From contig CAXXKO010000030.1 in assembly GCA_963666705.2 (NCBI GenBank), positions 234,497 through 298,496 on the forward strand: 64,000 nt of DNA. Reading direction: 5' to 3'. The notes beneath the pieces are model-generated. The model had not been told where the DNA came from and did not search any database. It saw only the letters and a program-made list of their open reading frames with translations. A program made the translations under genes and the position numbers. Source of the stretch: G963666705 sp963666705 (GTDB lineage Bacteria > Pseudomonadota > Alphaproteobacteria > CADEGL01). Numbering within the stretch: the stretch's first letter is position 1; each line of letters begins with the position of its first letter. Below are positions 1 through 8,169 of the stretch, in pieces.

Positions 1-798
1 CTAGAATAGTAGAAAACCGTGGAACGGGGGGCGAGCCAGCTCGGGCGTTCGGCGACAATGAAACCGCCCCGGAATTCTGCCCCATTCTCGCGAATCATCT
101 CCTTGACCCGCTCAAAGAGCGCGGGGTCGATGTCGATTGCGTAGACCCCGATTTTGAAGCCTGCCCACTGACGACCTGCGTCCTTCGCCAGGGTCGCGAT
201 GACACGGTCGTTGAGCGCCCGCATAGTACTGACACCAACAATTCCGTCCAGCACCAATCCGTTTGCCTGCTGGAAAGCAACCACACCTGCGCGGCCGGGC
301 GGTAGGTCGAGAAGAGCCAGTTTCACGTCCGTATCGACCGCCCGCAGGGCGTCATGGAGGGCGTTGTTGATCACCCTGTCCTTGTACGACGAGGCGGCTT
401 CCCATAGACGGCGCAGCACGCCGGCCTCGGCCCGCCAGCCGTCGATCCTCGAGAGGGCGACGAGGACCCCTAGATCCGTTCGGTAGTCCCTCCCGGTCAG
501 CACCGCCAGCAATCCCTTTACGGCACGCTGTCCCAGAGCGCCCAAGGCGACGCGCGCTCCCCGCCGAACCTCGGTGTCATCGTCGCGCAGCAAGCTGAGC
601 AGCCGATCCTCGACTACCGGCAACGCCAGGTCGGCGCCGTCCGACAGGATCGCGGCAACAGACTCGGCCGGAAGCGTGAAGCTGGACGAAAAGCCACGCG
701 CACGGGCCCTACCAAGAAAGCGCTCAATTTCAACTCTAGTTTGTAGTTCCCTTGGACCGGCGAGGACCGCGAAGTTACCGCTACGATCGAGCACCGCG
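1..798 (-). pseudogene. Secreted HEAT/peptidoglycan-binding-like protein, 3' part (interrupted gene, runs off window)
   Basis: This is the downstream part of a gene whose start lies at 2703; an IS3-type element separates the halves. The minus frame is open across the whole stretch and leaves the window without a stop. It encodes an alpha-helical region with a HEAT-like unit (LLRDDDTEVRRGARVALGAL), then a peptidoglycan-binding-type motif (VVAFQQANGLVLDGIVGVST), then a segment (FKIGVYAIDID onward) that loosely resembles LytR C-terminal domains. Removing the IS and one copy of the duplicated target restores an uninterrupted frame (NVRAVLDRS then GNFAVLAG). I infer an exported, envelope-associated scaffold protein; I cannot name it. 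Domain calls are by eye. Confidence 0.6.
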
Positions 799-864
799 TG
801 AGTCGGACCCGATTTCCTTGGACACAGAATTGGCTTAATCGAAGTGTCCAAGGAGGACCGGAAC

Positions 865-1275
865 ATGACCGATAATTTTGAGAAGAAAGTTGCTGTTGAT
901 GGGCCTGTGGTAAATGCGGGCGAGCTTGGCTCGTCCACGTTTTCCCCAGGCCAGGCTTTGCCGGCAGGCCCGCTGGGACTTGGCCAGCGATGGACGGTGG
1001 CGCGCAAGCGTGAGGTCGTTCTGCGGCTTTTGCGTGACGAGCCGGTGCAACTTCTGTCGCGCCAGTTGGGCGTAGAGATCTTCCGGCTCGAGCAGTGGCG
1101 TGAGAAAGCGATCGGCGGGATCGACGCCTCGCTCAAGCAACGCAAGGGCGATCCGGTGCAGGCGGAACTGGATAGCGCCATGAAGCGGATCGGAGAGTTG
1201 ACCATGCAGGTGGAACTGCTGGAAGCCAAGACGGAGACCTTCGGCCCTTTGGGGCGGCGGAGGTCGCGGCGATGA
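865..1275 (+). CDS. IS3-family transposase OrfA (type A copy 1)
   Basis: This 136-residue basic protein is the DNA-binding half of an IS3-type transposase. A helix-turn-helix stretch lies around RKREVVLRLLRDEPVQLLSR and a leucine-rich helix follows near the C-terminus (ELTMQVELLEAKTET). I chose the ATG at 865 because AAGGAGG sits about 9 bases upstream; a GTG at 844 is also in frame. The stop overlaps the start of orfB (ATGA), which suggests translational coupling. It is identical in protein sequence to the copy at 27781-28191. Confidence 0.85.
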   Translation: MTDNFEKKVAVDGPVVNAGELGSSTFSPGQALPAGPLGLGQRWTVARKREVVLRLLRDEPVQLLSRQLGVEIFRLEQWREKAIGGIDASLKQRKGDPVQAELDSAMKRIGELTMQVELLEAKTETFGPLGRRRSRR

Positions 1276-2164
1276 GTGCCGCCACCTCGCCCGGCACGGG
1301 TCTGGCCTACGGCCTGCGGCGGGTCTGCGCCGCCTGGGGCATGGCCCGCTCCTCGTTCTACGCCATGACCTCCGGCCAGCACGCCGAGCAGCCGCCGGCA
1401 AAGCGTCGGGGACCGAAGCCCGCGATCTCGGACCAGGCGCTGCTGGTGGCGATCGAAGCCGACCTGGAGGCATCGCCCTGGGAGGGCGAGGGCTACCGCA
1501 AGGTCTGGGCTCGGCTTCGGGTCTGTCGCGACATCCGGGTTGCCCGCAAGCGGGTGCTCCGCCTGATGCGCGAGAACAATCTGCTCTCGCCCCCGCTGCC
1601 GCCGCCGTGGCGGCAATCCCCATGACGGTGAGATCATCACTCATGCCCCGAACCTCATGTGGGGCGATGGCGTTCGGGTGTTCACGGTGGACGACGGCTG
1701 GGGCTGGATCTTCACCGCCGTCGAGCATTGGAACGCCGAGTGTGTCGGCTGGCATGTCTGCAAGCGCGGCGACCGCTTCGCCGCCCAAGCCGATCTCCAT
1801 GGGGCTTGCCGGGCTGTATGGCTCGACCGCGGCCGGCGCGGCCGGCGCGGCTCGGGGGCTGGCCTTGCGGATGGATCACGGCTCCCAGATCTGTCGGACC
1901 ACTTCACCAACCAGATCAAGTTCTGGGGCATCCAGCCGTCCTAAGCCCCAGACCAACGGCGTCGCCGAGCGGTTCAATCGCACGCTCAAGGAACAGATCA
2001 TCCATGGTCGCATCTACCGCAACATCGCGGAGCTGCGGGACGCCGTCCGCGACTTCGTCGAACTCTACAATGCCCAGTGGATCGTCGAAAAGAACGGCTA
2101 CCTGAGCCCCGCTCAAGCTCGTCAGGCGTGGCACGCCGCGATCTCAATCAGGCCCGCCGCGTGA
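1272..2164 (+). pseudogene. IS3-family transposase OrfB, degenerate by small indels
   Basis: The integrase-like half of the transposase is intact to about 1590, then broken. Compared with the copy at 26877-27784 it has at least six small indels between about 1590 and 1945: losses of 2, 3, 2, 1 and about 14 bases and a 9-base gain in a GGCCGGCGC run. I saw almost no substitutions in the same stretch. The DDE residues are therefore split over several frames. The 3' end (NGVAERFNRTLKEQIIHGR onward) is readable again in the original frame family. Copy 1 cannot make a full transposase unless the indels are sequence errors. Confidence 0.8.
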
Positions 2165-2197
2165 GACAAACTTGTGTCCAAGGAACCGGGTGCGCTA

Positions 2198-2703
2198 CGA
2201 TCGAGCACCGCGCGCACGTTGCCAAGCGCCTCTTCCGCCTTGACCGCGTTCTTCTCCCAGAAACGTGCCAGGACGCTGAAACCGGCAAACGCGCCCAGAG
2301 CCAGACTCTGAGGCTGACTTGGTTCCACGGTCAGCGTCTGCTCGATTTCGCTCAGGTCCACCTGAAAATCCGTGTGGTCCCTATTGACTGCGATATTCGT
2401 GGTGACGGGAGACGCCCCCTTGGCTCGGCTGATCTGCAGCTCGTATCGACCGGCAGAAAGTTCGAATATCACCCGACCCTTTCTGTCTGTCACGGCCGTA
2501 TAATAGTCGATGGAGACCGTAACGCCAGGTGCCGGGTTTCCCTTGTCCATCACCACGATGTCGACCGCGAACATTTCGCCGGCCGATGCCTTGGACAGCA
2601 GCTCTATCGCGCTCGCGAAAAGCAGTAAAAGGACGAAGCAATAACTCAGCCGTGACGTCGGCGTACGCACACGAGAGTTTCGCCATGGAGAGGCGATTGC
2701 CAT
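2198..2703 (-). pseudogene. Secreted HEAT/peptidoglycan-binding-like protein, 5' part
   Basis: The N-terminal part begins at ATG 2703, four bases after the stop of the upstream membrane-protein gene, so the two were probably one operon. It has a basic N-terminus and a hydrophobic core (SYCFVLLLLFASAIELL), which look like a signal peptide, then a beta-rich domain (VVMDKGNPAPGVTVSIDYYT...GRVIFELSAGRYEL) of the carboxypeptidase-regulatory/PEGA kind. The IS3 element interrupts it after VRAVLDRS. The rest lies at 1-798. Function is unknown; location is inferred to be periplasmic or the outer face. Confidence 0.6.
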
Positions 2704-2707
2704 CGTC

Positions 2708-3081
2708 CTACTCCACTTCGATGGGGTTGGGGAACCTTATGTCGCCTTCTGAAATAGGGGCCCGCTGCGGGGTGATGACGAGGCTACCAGTCCTGGAACC
2801 TCCCTGTCTGTGAAATCCGAACGCGTGGTAGATCGTGGACCGCGGCACGTTCTCTACAAAAAAGATATTCTCGCCGTTTTCCGTGAGGACGTTTCCTTGC
2901 AGAAGAACTCCAAAGACAAAATTGTGCCGATCGTGGGCGAGCGTTCCGCTCGTGTCGTTGATCGGCACGTAAACGGTGATGGTTTCGCGATCTTCCAGGT
3001 CCCTATACAACTGATCCATGCGATCGTTTGCGAATTGCAGCTCACGACGTGTCTCTAGCTGGTCCCAATAAAAAAACCCAA
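2708..3081 (-). pseudogene. Double-pass membrane protein, 3' part (interrupted by IS1595)
   Basis: This is the soluble C-terminal part of the gene that starts at 4535. It contains a heptad-like helix (LETRRELQFANDRMDQLYRD) followed by a beta-rich domain ending ...ISEGDIRFPNPIEVE. Deleting IS1595 and one 8-bp repeat gives the join WFGFFYWDQLETRR with no frame change, so the insertion is simple and probably recent. The stop at 2708 is four bases before the next gene's ATG. No family was recognised. Confidence 0.6.
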
Positions 3082-4056
3082 CGTCCCTATCCGGTTAAGG
3101 CAGGTCGTGCGCCCTGGGGTTGCAAGACCGTGGATCAACTGGCGGTATGTGATGGTTGGCCGGGCCATGGCGCGGCTCAGGACGAAGTCGCCGAGGTCGT
3201 CGATCCGCCGGCGGCGGTTGAAGCGATAGGCCCATTCCCGGCCATAGCGCGGCAAGTGCTTGGCGCTGACGCCATGGTAAGTGCCGTTGAGCCAGGTCTT
3301 GAGGTTGCTGAACAGGACGTGGATGATCGGCATCTGCGTCTCGGCGTTCTTGCCTTGGCCTTGGACGGTGGGCTGGTGCCGGTAGACGGCGCCGAGCCCG
3401 GCATAGCCCTTGAAATCGTCGGTCAGCAGGCGCGCGCCCGGCGTCACGGCGGCCCGCACGAAGCCGCCGAGCTGCTCGGCATTGGCCCGGGGCAGGATGG
3501 CAAGCCGCGCCCGGCCGGCGACGAAGCCGCTGCCCTCGACCCCCTTGCCCGGCGCCACCGCCACCTTCTCCACCGCCAGCACGAGCAGGCTCTTGTTGGC
3601 ATTGGCCATCCCGCGGCCCCGGCTCTCGGGCTTGCCGCGCCCGCCGTAGTAGCTCTCATCGACCTCGACCATGCCGTCCAGCAACGCATCCGGCCGCTCC
3701 GCCAAGCCATGGCGCAGCTTGTGAGCCATCAGCCATGCGGTCTCATAGCGAAGCCCCAGCTCGCGCGCCAGGAACAGGGCCGAGACCCCGCGCTTGTCCC
3801 GCCCCATCAACCACGCCGCCAGGAACCATTTGGGCAACGGTGTGCGGGTGCGGTGGAAGATGGTTCCCGCCGTCACCGACTCTTGACGACCGCAAGCCGC
3901 GCATTCGAAGACGCGCGCCCGCGCCTTGTGCCGATAGCCCCGCCGGTGCCCGCAGCGGGCGCACGCAAACCCAGACGGCCAGCGTCGATCCGCCAAGGCC
4001 AGGATGCACGATTCCTCGTCTCGGTAGCGCTCTTGGAACGTCAACAAGCCGCTCAT
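3055..4056 (-). CDS. IS1595-family transposase, copy 1 (altered C-terminus)
   Basis: An N-terminal zinc ribbon (CARCGHRRGY and CAACGRQ) is followed by an ISXO2-like DDE domain: DESYYGGRGK, LLTDDFKGY and the C-terminal basic segment YRFNRRRRIDDL. ATG 4056 is preferred over an in-frame TTG 18 bases upstream. One extra base near the 3' end, compared with the other copies (around 3120-3130), changes the last residues and makes the frame read through the inverted repeat to 3055. The catalytic domain is intact, so it may still be active. Confidence 0.85.
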   Translation of the reverse strand: MSGLLTFQERYRDEESCILALADRRWPSGFACARCGHRRGYRHKARARVFECAACGRQESVTAGTIFHRTRTPLPKWFLAAWLMGRDKRGVSALFLARELGLRYETAWLMAHKLRHGLAERPDALLDGMVEVDESYYGGRGKPESRGRGMANANKSLLVLAVEKVAVAPGKGVEGSGFVAGRARLAILPRANAEQLGGFVRAAVTPGARLLTDDFKGYAGLGAVYRHQPTVQGQGKNAETQMPIIHVLFSNLKTWLNGTYHGVSAKHLPRYGREWAYRFNRRRRIDDLGDFVLSRAMARPTITYRQLIHGLATPGRTTCLNRIGTLGFFIGTS

Positions 4057-4157
4057 GCCCTGTCTCCCGACCAATCCTCAGAGGCGGGAACAGTACACCC
4101 TTAGAGCGAACATATAAAAAACACTCGGTCGCTACCTGCATTAACCGGATAGGGACG
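3082..4157 (-). mobile_element. IS1595-family element copy 1
   Basis: Terminal inverted repeats start CGTCCCTATCCGGTTAA at each end. An 8-bp target duplication AAACCCAA lies at 3074-3081 and 4158-4165, as is normal for the family. The single transposase gene is on the minus strand. Close copies are at 39743-40817 and 55561-56635, all in the same orientation. Confidence 0.92.
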
Positions 4158-4535
4158 AAACCCAAACCATACAGTCGCAGCGATGGCTCCGGCGCCCGCA
4201 ATAGTGATCCACCCCTTGATGAAACGCGCGCGTGTGTCGAGGAAGTGGTAGAGCAAGATCGCGGGAATCAGGCCCAAGATAATCACTTGGGAAAATTCGC
4301 CGTTGGTAATCAGATCACGACTGGTAGCCCAGCCCATGCCGAAATAAGCCGCCACGACGATCAGCAAGAGCACGAGGATAATCAGATCATAGGGCGTCAC
4401 CGCGGTGCGCTGCAGGCGAAGATCGGGCGGCGATTCCAGGTCCTGTGTACCACTCTGTGTTGAAAATCCGTTGCCCGACAGTGCTTCCGATGCCTCGGAC
4501 TCTCTGGGGCCGGCGCCGTTAGTTATTTCTGACAT
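4158..4535 (-). pseudogene. Double-pass membrane protein, 5' part
   Basis: Starts at ATG 4535. A polar, acidic N-terminal tail of about 45 residues precedes two clear transmembrane segments (LIILVLLLIVVAAYFGMGW, then VIILGLIPAILLYHF), with a third hydrophobic stretch (WITIAGAGAIAATVWFGF) cut by the IS1595 insertion. The remainder is at 2708-3081. Genes of this sort with a downstream secreted partner suggest an envelope complex, but no homologue is recognised. IS4 sits just upstream at 4582, so its own promoter region has also been disturbed. Confidence 0.6.
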
Positions 4536-4581
4536 AAACGCCTCGCAACCGAGATTTGCTTTTTTGCTTAAGTTTCAATGT

Positions 4582-5894
4582 CACTAGTGTCCGGTTAAAA
4601 ATCGAATAAATTCAATTGGTTGGTTATTTGCGAAGCGTTGCATCTGTTTTCGTCTCCCGCAAGTGCTTGATGTATGGGCATTTTCTCGAAGAGGGTCACC
4701 GAGAGGATCTGTAACAAAGTGTAGAGCGAGGCGTCCAGGTCGAGGCGCTTCTTGACGATGGCGACGAGGACGTAGACCGAGACGGCAATCCAGATCTGCG
4801 TCTTCACCGCGTTCTCCGACGTGCCGTAGAACTGCTTGATCCGAAGATGCTGCTTGATCCACTTGAAGAAGAGTTCCACCTGCCAGCGGCTTTTGTAGAG
4901 CGCGCAGATGGTGGCGGCCGGAAGCGAGAAGTTGTTGGTGATGAAGACCAGCGTCTTGCCGGACTCGGGGTCCTTGAAGCGGATGCGCCGCAGAAGTTCG
5001 GGGTAATCCTGACGGGTGTAGAAGCCGTCCAGGGAGATGGTCTGGTCGCAAATGATGCCGGTCGAGCGATCCGTCGGCGCCGAATAGACGCGATGAGCAT
5101 CGATGTTCGACTTGGCACGCGTGACGAAGAAGGCCCCGGCTTGGTGCAACACATAAAGGCGGGCAAAGTCGACGTAGCCACGATCCACGACGTAGATGGC
5201 TCCGGCTTCCGGCAAGAGCATATCGAGGGCATGAACGTCGTGCAGCTTGCCATCCGAGATGTGGATAAAACTCGGAATGTTGCCCCGCAGGTCGAGCAGC
5301 GTGTGCATCTTCACCGCCGCCTTGGTGGTGCGGAAGTGCGCCCACGGAAAGACCGACAGGCACAGAGCGATGGTCGTCGAGTCCAGGGCGTAGACGGTAT
5401 TGGTCAGGTCCAACCCCAGTTCTTCGTCGACGTACAGCGTCCTCGCCTGGGTGATGAGCCGCTGGGCCAACGCCGCATGGATACGCCAGTCGCGCCTTTC
5501 GTTGGCATCGGCCAGCGTCGAGCGCCGGACCGGCTGGCGGAAGCCCATGTGATAGAGTTTCGATGCGTGGACCGAGAGGCAGGTCTCGATGTCGCGCAGG
5601 CTTTCCCGGTAGGTCAGCTGGGCGAAGGCCATGGACCGGTATTGCTCGGCGCAGGAAAGCGTCCGGACCCGGTGATCGCCGCCATACCGGTCGACGATCC
5701 GCGTGAAAGTAGTCCATGGCAGGAAGTCCATGAGCTGAGCGAACAGGGTCTTGCCGGTGTTCATGAGCATCTCCTCGGAGAAACTCCGAAAAGTGCTCCA
5801 TCCAATTCAAATCGACACCATGCATTTTCGCTTCAAACCCCGCAGAAATCCTGGCTCTCAAAGCCAGCACCGCTCAGTTAACCGGACAGCAGTG
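4582..5894 (-). mobile_element. IS4-family element copy 1
   Basis: Imperfect terminal repeats: CACTAGTGTCCGGTTAA at the left and the complement of TTAACCGGACAGCAGTG at the right. A 9-bp duplication TTTCAATGT flanks it. A near-identical copy lies at 44098-45410 and a diverged relative at 47647-48971. Confidence 0.92.
4595..5770 (-). CDS. IS4-family transposase, copy 1
   Basis: A 391-residue DDE transposase. Visible catalytic blocks are ALDSTTIALCLSVFPWA (first Asp), VVDRGYVDFARL (second Asp) and YKSRWQVELFFKWIKQHLRI, the Y-R-E-K signature of the IS4 family. The N-terminal region LPWTTFTRIVDRYGGDHRVR is the DUF4372-like DNA-binding segment. Length is normal and the frame is intact. A second start at codon 3 is possible. 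Confidence 0.92.
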   Translation of the reverse strand: MLMNTGKTLFAQLMDFLPWTTFTRIVDRYGGDHRVRTLSCAEQYRSMAFAQLTYRESLRDIETCLSVHASKLYHMGFRQPVRRSTLADANERRDWRIHAALAQRLITQARTLYVDEELGLDLTNTVYALDSTTIALCLSVFPWAHFRTTKAAVKMHTLLDLRGNIPSFIHISDGKLHDVHALDMLLPEAGAIYVVDRGYVDFARLYVLHQAGAFFVTRAKSNIDAHRVYSAPTDRSTGIICDQTISLDGFYTRQDYPELLRRIRFKDPESGKTLVFITNNFSLPAATICALYKSRWQVELFFKWIKQHLRIKQFYGTSENAVKTQIWIAVSVYVLVAIVKKRLDLDASLYTLLQILSVTLFEKMPIHQALAGDENRCNASQITNQLNLFDF

Positions 5895-6122
5895 TTTCAA
5901 TGTACATCGTGCCCATATGACGGTTGGAAGGCAACAGGCGGAATTATTCGATAGCCAATCCCGACACGAAGGCCATCCAATTCCCTCCGACAGCTGAAGA
6001 GTGATAGGCCGGCGGATGCATCATCTTAGTGCGCCCACTCCTATGCTATGCTGTGCGCGTCTCATTCCTGTCGAACAGGTTCATCTTGGCGCGATTTCGC
6101 GCGGCCAGCGGGAGATTGGCTC

Positions 6123-7916
6123 ATGAGGGCGCAGAGAATCGAGACCGACGTGCTGGTGATCGGCGGCGGCGCGGCCGGGTGTGCCGCCGCCTTGCGGGCG
6201 CGCGAGCACGGCGCCGACGTGCTGATGGTGGTCAAGGGAAAGATGGGCCGCAGCGGGGCGACGCCGTTCGCGAGCGCCCTGGCGGCGGCCGCGCCGATTC
6301 CGGGCCCCTACCCGCTGCTCAAGGCCTTGAAGAAGCTCTATTCGGGTGTGCCCGACGCGGTTCGGCCGCCGATGCCCGCCGCTCTCGCGGAGTCGCTGCG
6401 GCAGGTGCTCGATTACCATTTCTGGCTCACCGACCAGGACTACTTCGTCGACTTCGGCCTGTGGGTCGCCAAGGCGTTCTTCCCAGGTCTCGAGCGGAAC
6501 GGGACCTACATCCTGCGCGATGCCGCCGGCGACCCCGAGGTCGCGCCCGTCAAGAACCCGACCTACCTGCTCCACAGCCACGGGATGACCGGCTACCTGT
6601 TCGGGGAATCCAAGCGCAAGGAGGTGCTCGCCACCGACGTCGGCGTGATGGAGGAGGCCATGGTCTTCTCCTTGTTACGCGGTGCCGGGGGCGAGGTCGC
6701 GGGCGCGCTCGTCCTCGATTACGTCCGCGGCCGCCTCTACGAGGTGGTGGCGAAGACCACCATCCTCGCGACCGGGCACACCAACTGGCTCTCCACCCGC
6801 GCCACCGGGACCCGGGAGATGGCGGCCAACGGCCTCGCCATGGCCTTGGGTGCGGGGGCCGAGCTCCAGAACCTGGAGATCCAGTGGTACCACGCCTCCG
6901 ACATGGCCTATCCCGAGAGCTGGATGCGCCTCCACAACTACCCCAACCGGCTCACCGGCACCCACCGCCGGCCGGTGATGGTGAACGCCGAGGGCGAGAC
7001 CTACATGCGGATCGAGGACTACCCCGTCAACATGCCCTACACCATCCAGATGAAGGCGCTCTACCACCAGGTGAAGGCGGGCAAGGCGCGCTGGGACGGG
7101 GGCAATTTCACCGACTTCCGCGAGGTCGAGCCCGAGCTCCTCGAGAAGTTCCAGTACCACTGGGAGTTCTACGAGAAGATCGGCCTCGACATGGTCGAGG
7201 ACCCGCTCGAATCGGCGCCCACCTGGCACATGAGCGCGGGCGGCGTGCGCGCCGACATCTCGGATATGCGCACGCAAGTGCCGCGCCTCTTCATCGCCGG
7301 CGCCGTCGGCGGCCACGCGCTGGGCGGGATCCCGTTCGCCACCTTCGACGGCGAGGTCGCGGGTGCCGAGGCCGCGCGCGAAGCAAGACGGCCGGGTGCG
7401 CCCAAGCCGGTCGCGGGCCAGGTCGGGGCAGGGGAGGCGCGCCTCGCCGGCCTCCTGTCCGAGCCCTCGCGGGAGCGCAACGAGCGCGACATCGCCCCCA
7501 TCCAGATCAAGAAGCGCATCCGCGCGGTGGTGTGGGACCACATGATGTACGAGAAGACCGGCCCCGGCCTCGAGGCGGCCCTCGCCGCTTTTGCGTCCAT
7601 CGAGGAGGAGATGGTGCCGAACATGCGCCTGCGCACCACCGCGGCGCGCTACAACACCGACCTCGTGGACGCCCTCGATGTCCAGGACATGCTCGACGTG
7701 TGCCGCGCGGCGGCGAGCGCGTCCCTCGTGCGCGAGGAGAGCCGCGGCCCCCATTTCCGCGCCGACTTCCCCTTCACCGACAACGACAACTGGCTCAAGC
7801 GCATCGTGGTGCGGCGCGAGGGCGGCGAGCTGCGGACGCGGTTCGAGCCCGTGCGGCAGAAATACCTGAAGCCGAGGCGCGGGCGCCTCGACTACTTCGG
7901 CGACCCGTACGTGTGA
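6123..7916 (+). CDS. FAD-dependent fumarate reductase/succinate dehydrogenase-type flavoprotein
   Basis: A 597-residue oxidoreductase. It opens with a Rossmann dinucleotide-binding motif (DVLVIGGGAAGCAAALRARE), has a late FAD-contacting block (PRLFIAGAVGGHALGGIPFA) and a C-terminal helical domain (RIRAVVWDHMMYEKTGPGLE) like that of SdhA/FrdA and AprA-type flavoproteins. The ATG at 6123 was chosen because GGGAG lies upstream and the motif begins soon after; upstream in-frame codons have no family resemblance. No iron-sulfur or membrane anchor subunit is adjacent, so the electron partner and substrate are unknown. It is a cytoplasmic, intact gene between mobile elements. Confidence 0.85.
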   Translation: MRAQRIETDVLVIGGGAAGCAAALRAREHGADVLMVVKGKMGRSGATPFASALAAAAPIPGPYPLLKALKKLYSGVPDAVRPPMPAALAESLRQVLDYHFWLTDQDYFVDFGLWVAKAFFPGLERNGTYILRDAAGDPEVAPVKNPTYLLHSHGMTGYLFGESKRKEVLATDVGVMEEAMVFSLLRGAGGEVAGALVLDYVRGRLYEVVAKTTILATGHTNWLSTRATGTREMAANGLAMALGAGAELQNLEIQWYHASDMAYPESWMRLHNYPNRLTGTHRRPVMVNAEGETYMRIEDYPVNMPYTIQMKALYHQVKAGKARWDGGNFTDFREVEPELLEKFQYHWEFYEKIGLDMVEDPLESAPTWHMSAGGVRADISDMRTQVPRLFIAGAVGGHALGGIPFATFDGEVAGAEAAREARRPGAPKPVAGQVGAGEARLAGLLSEPSRERNERDIAPIQIKKRIRAVVWDHMMYEKTGPGLEAALAAFASIEEEMVPNMRLRTTAARYNTDLVDALDVQDMLDVCRAAASASLVREESRGPHFRADFPFTDNDNWLKRIVVRREGGELRTRFEPVRQKYLKPRRGRLDYFGDPYV

Positions 7917-7953
7917 GGAGTGGCGGGGGACGGCGCGTGATACCACCTCCGTC

Positions 7954-8036
7954 AAAAGTGCACTGTCACTGTAATCACCGTAATCCTGTCACCGTAATCC
8001 GTAATCAAAAAAGTGCACTGTCACCGTAATCCCTGC
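7954..8036. repeat. REP-like repeats at the end of a RAYT remnant
   Basis: The segment holds two copies of AAAAGTGCACTGTCAC(C/T)GTAAT and extra partial units of CACCGTAATC. Such motifs commonly sit at the 3' ends of REP-associated tyrosine transposase genes, and the neighbouring remnant at 8021-8169 ends inside them. Confidence 0.6.
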
Positions 8037-8169
8037 GCCGCCGCCGCGACCGCCGCCCGGAATGCCTCGCCGCCAAGCACGGCGCCGCCCGCCAGCGCCG
8101 CCCACGGGCCCGGTGCCGCGACTCCTTCGGCCACGAACCGGCGGTAGGCGGCGCGGAAATCGTGTTATA
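8021..8169 (-). pseudogene. RAYT (REP-associated tyrosine transposase) C-terminal fragment
   Basis: The frame from the IS630 edge reads HDFRAAYRRFVAEGVAAPGP, continues WAALAGGAVLGGEAFRAAV and stops at 8021. The pattern YRRFVAEG...PWxAL...LGGEAF is typical of the C-terminal region of TnpA_REP-like (Y1) transposases. The N-terminal catalytic part is missing; IS630 copy 1 lies immediately upstream and the DNA beyond it is unrelated. Confidence 0.6.

Larger units (their letters stand above)
799..2197 (+). mobile_element. IS3-family element, type A copy 1
   Basis: Ends are imperfect inverted repeats (TGAGTCGGACCCGATTTCC on the left; the complement of CCAAGGAACCGGGTGCGCTA on the right). Two genes overlap by ATGA. 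Flanks carry a direct repeat CGATCGAGCACCGCG at 784-798 and 2198-2212 (20 bp if the adjoining matching bases are included), far longer than the usual 3-5 bp of IS3 elements. It splits a secreted-protein gene. Related copies lie at 17740-19157 and 26830-28257. Confidence 0.85.

Noticed and set aside
3028..4104. Long plus-strand ORF (358 codons) over IS1595 copy 1, with equivalents over the other copies
   Set aside because: It is the antisense of the transposase, a common effect of high GC; no family features or ribosome-binding site.
6675..7955. Minus-strand ORF of 426 codons opposite the flavoprotein gene
   Set aside because: Histidine- and valine-rich antisense translation; the plus frame has clear FAD motifs.
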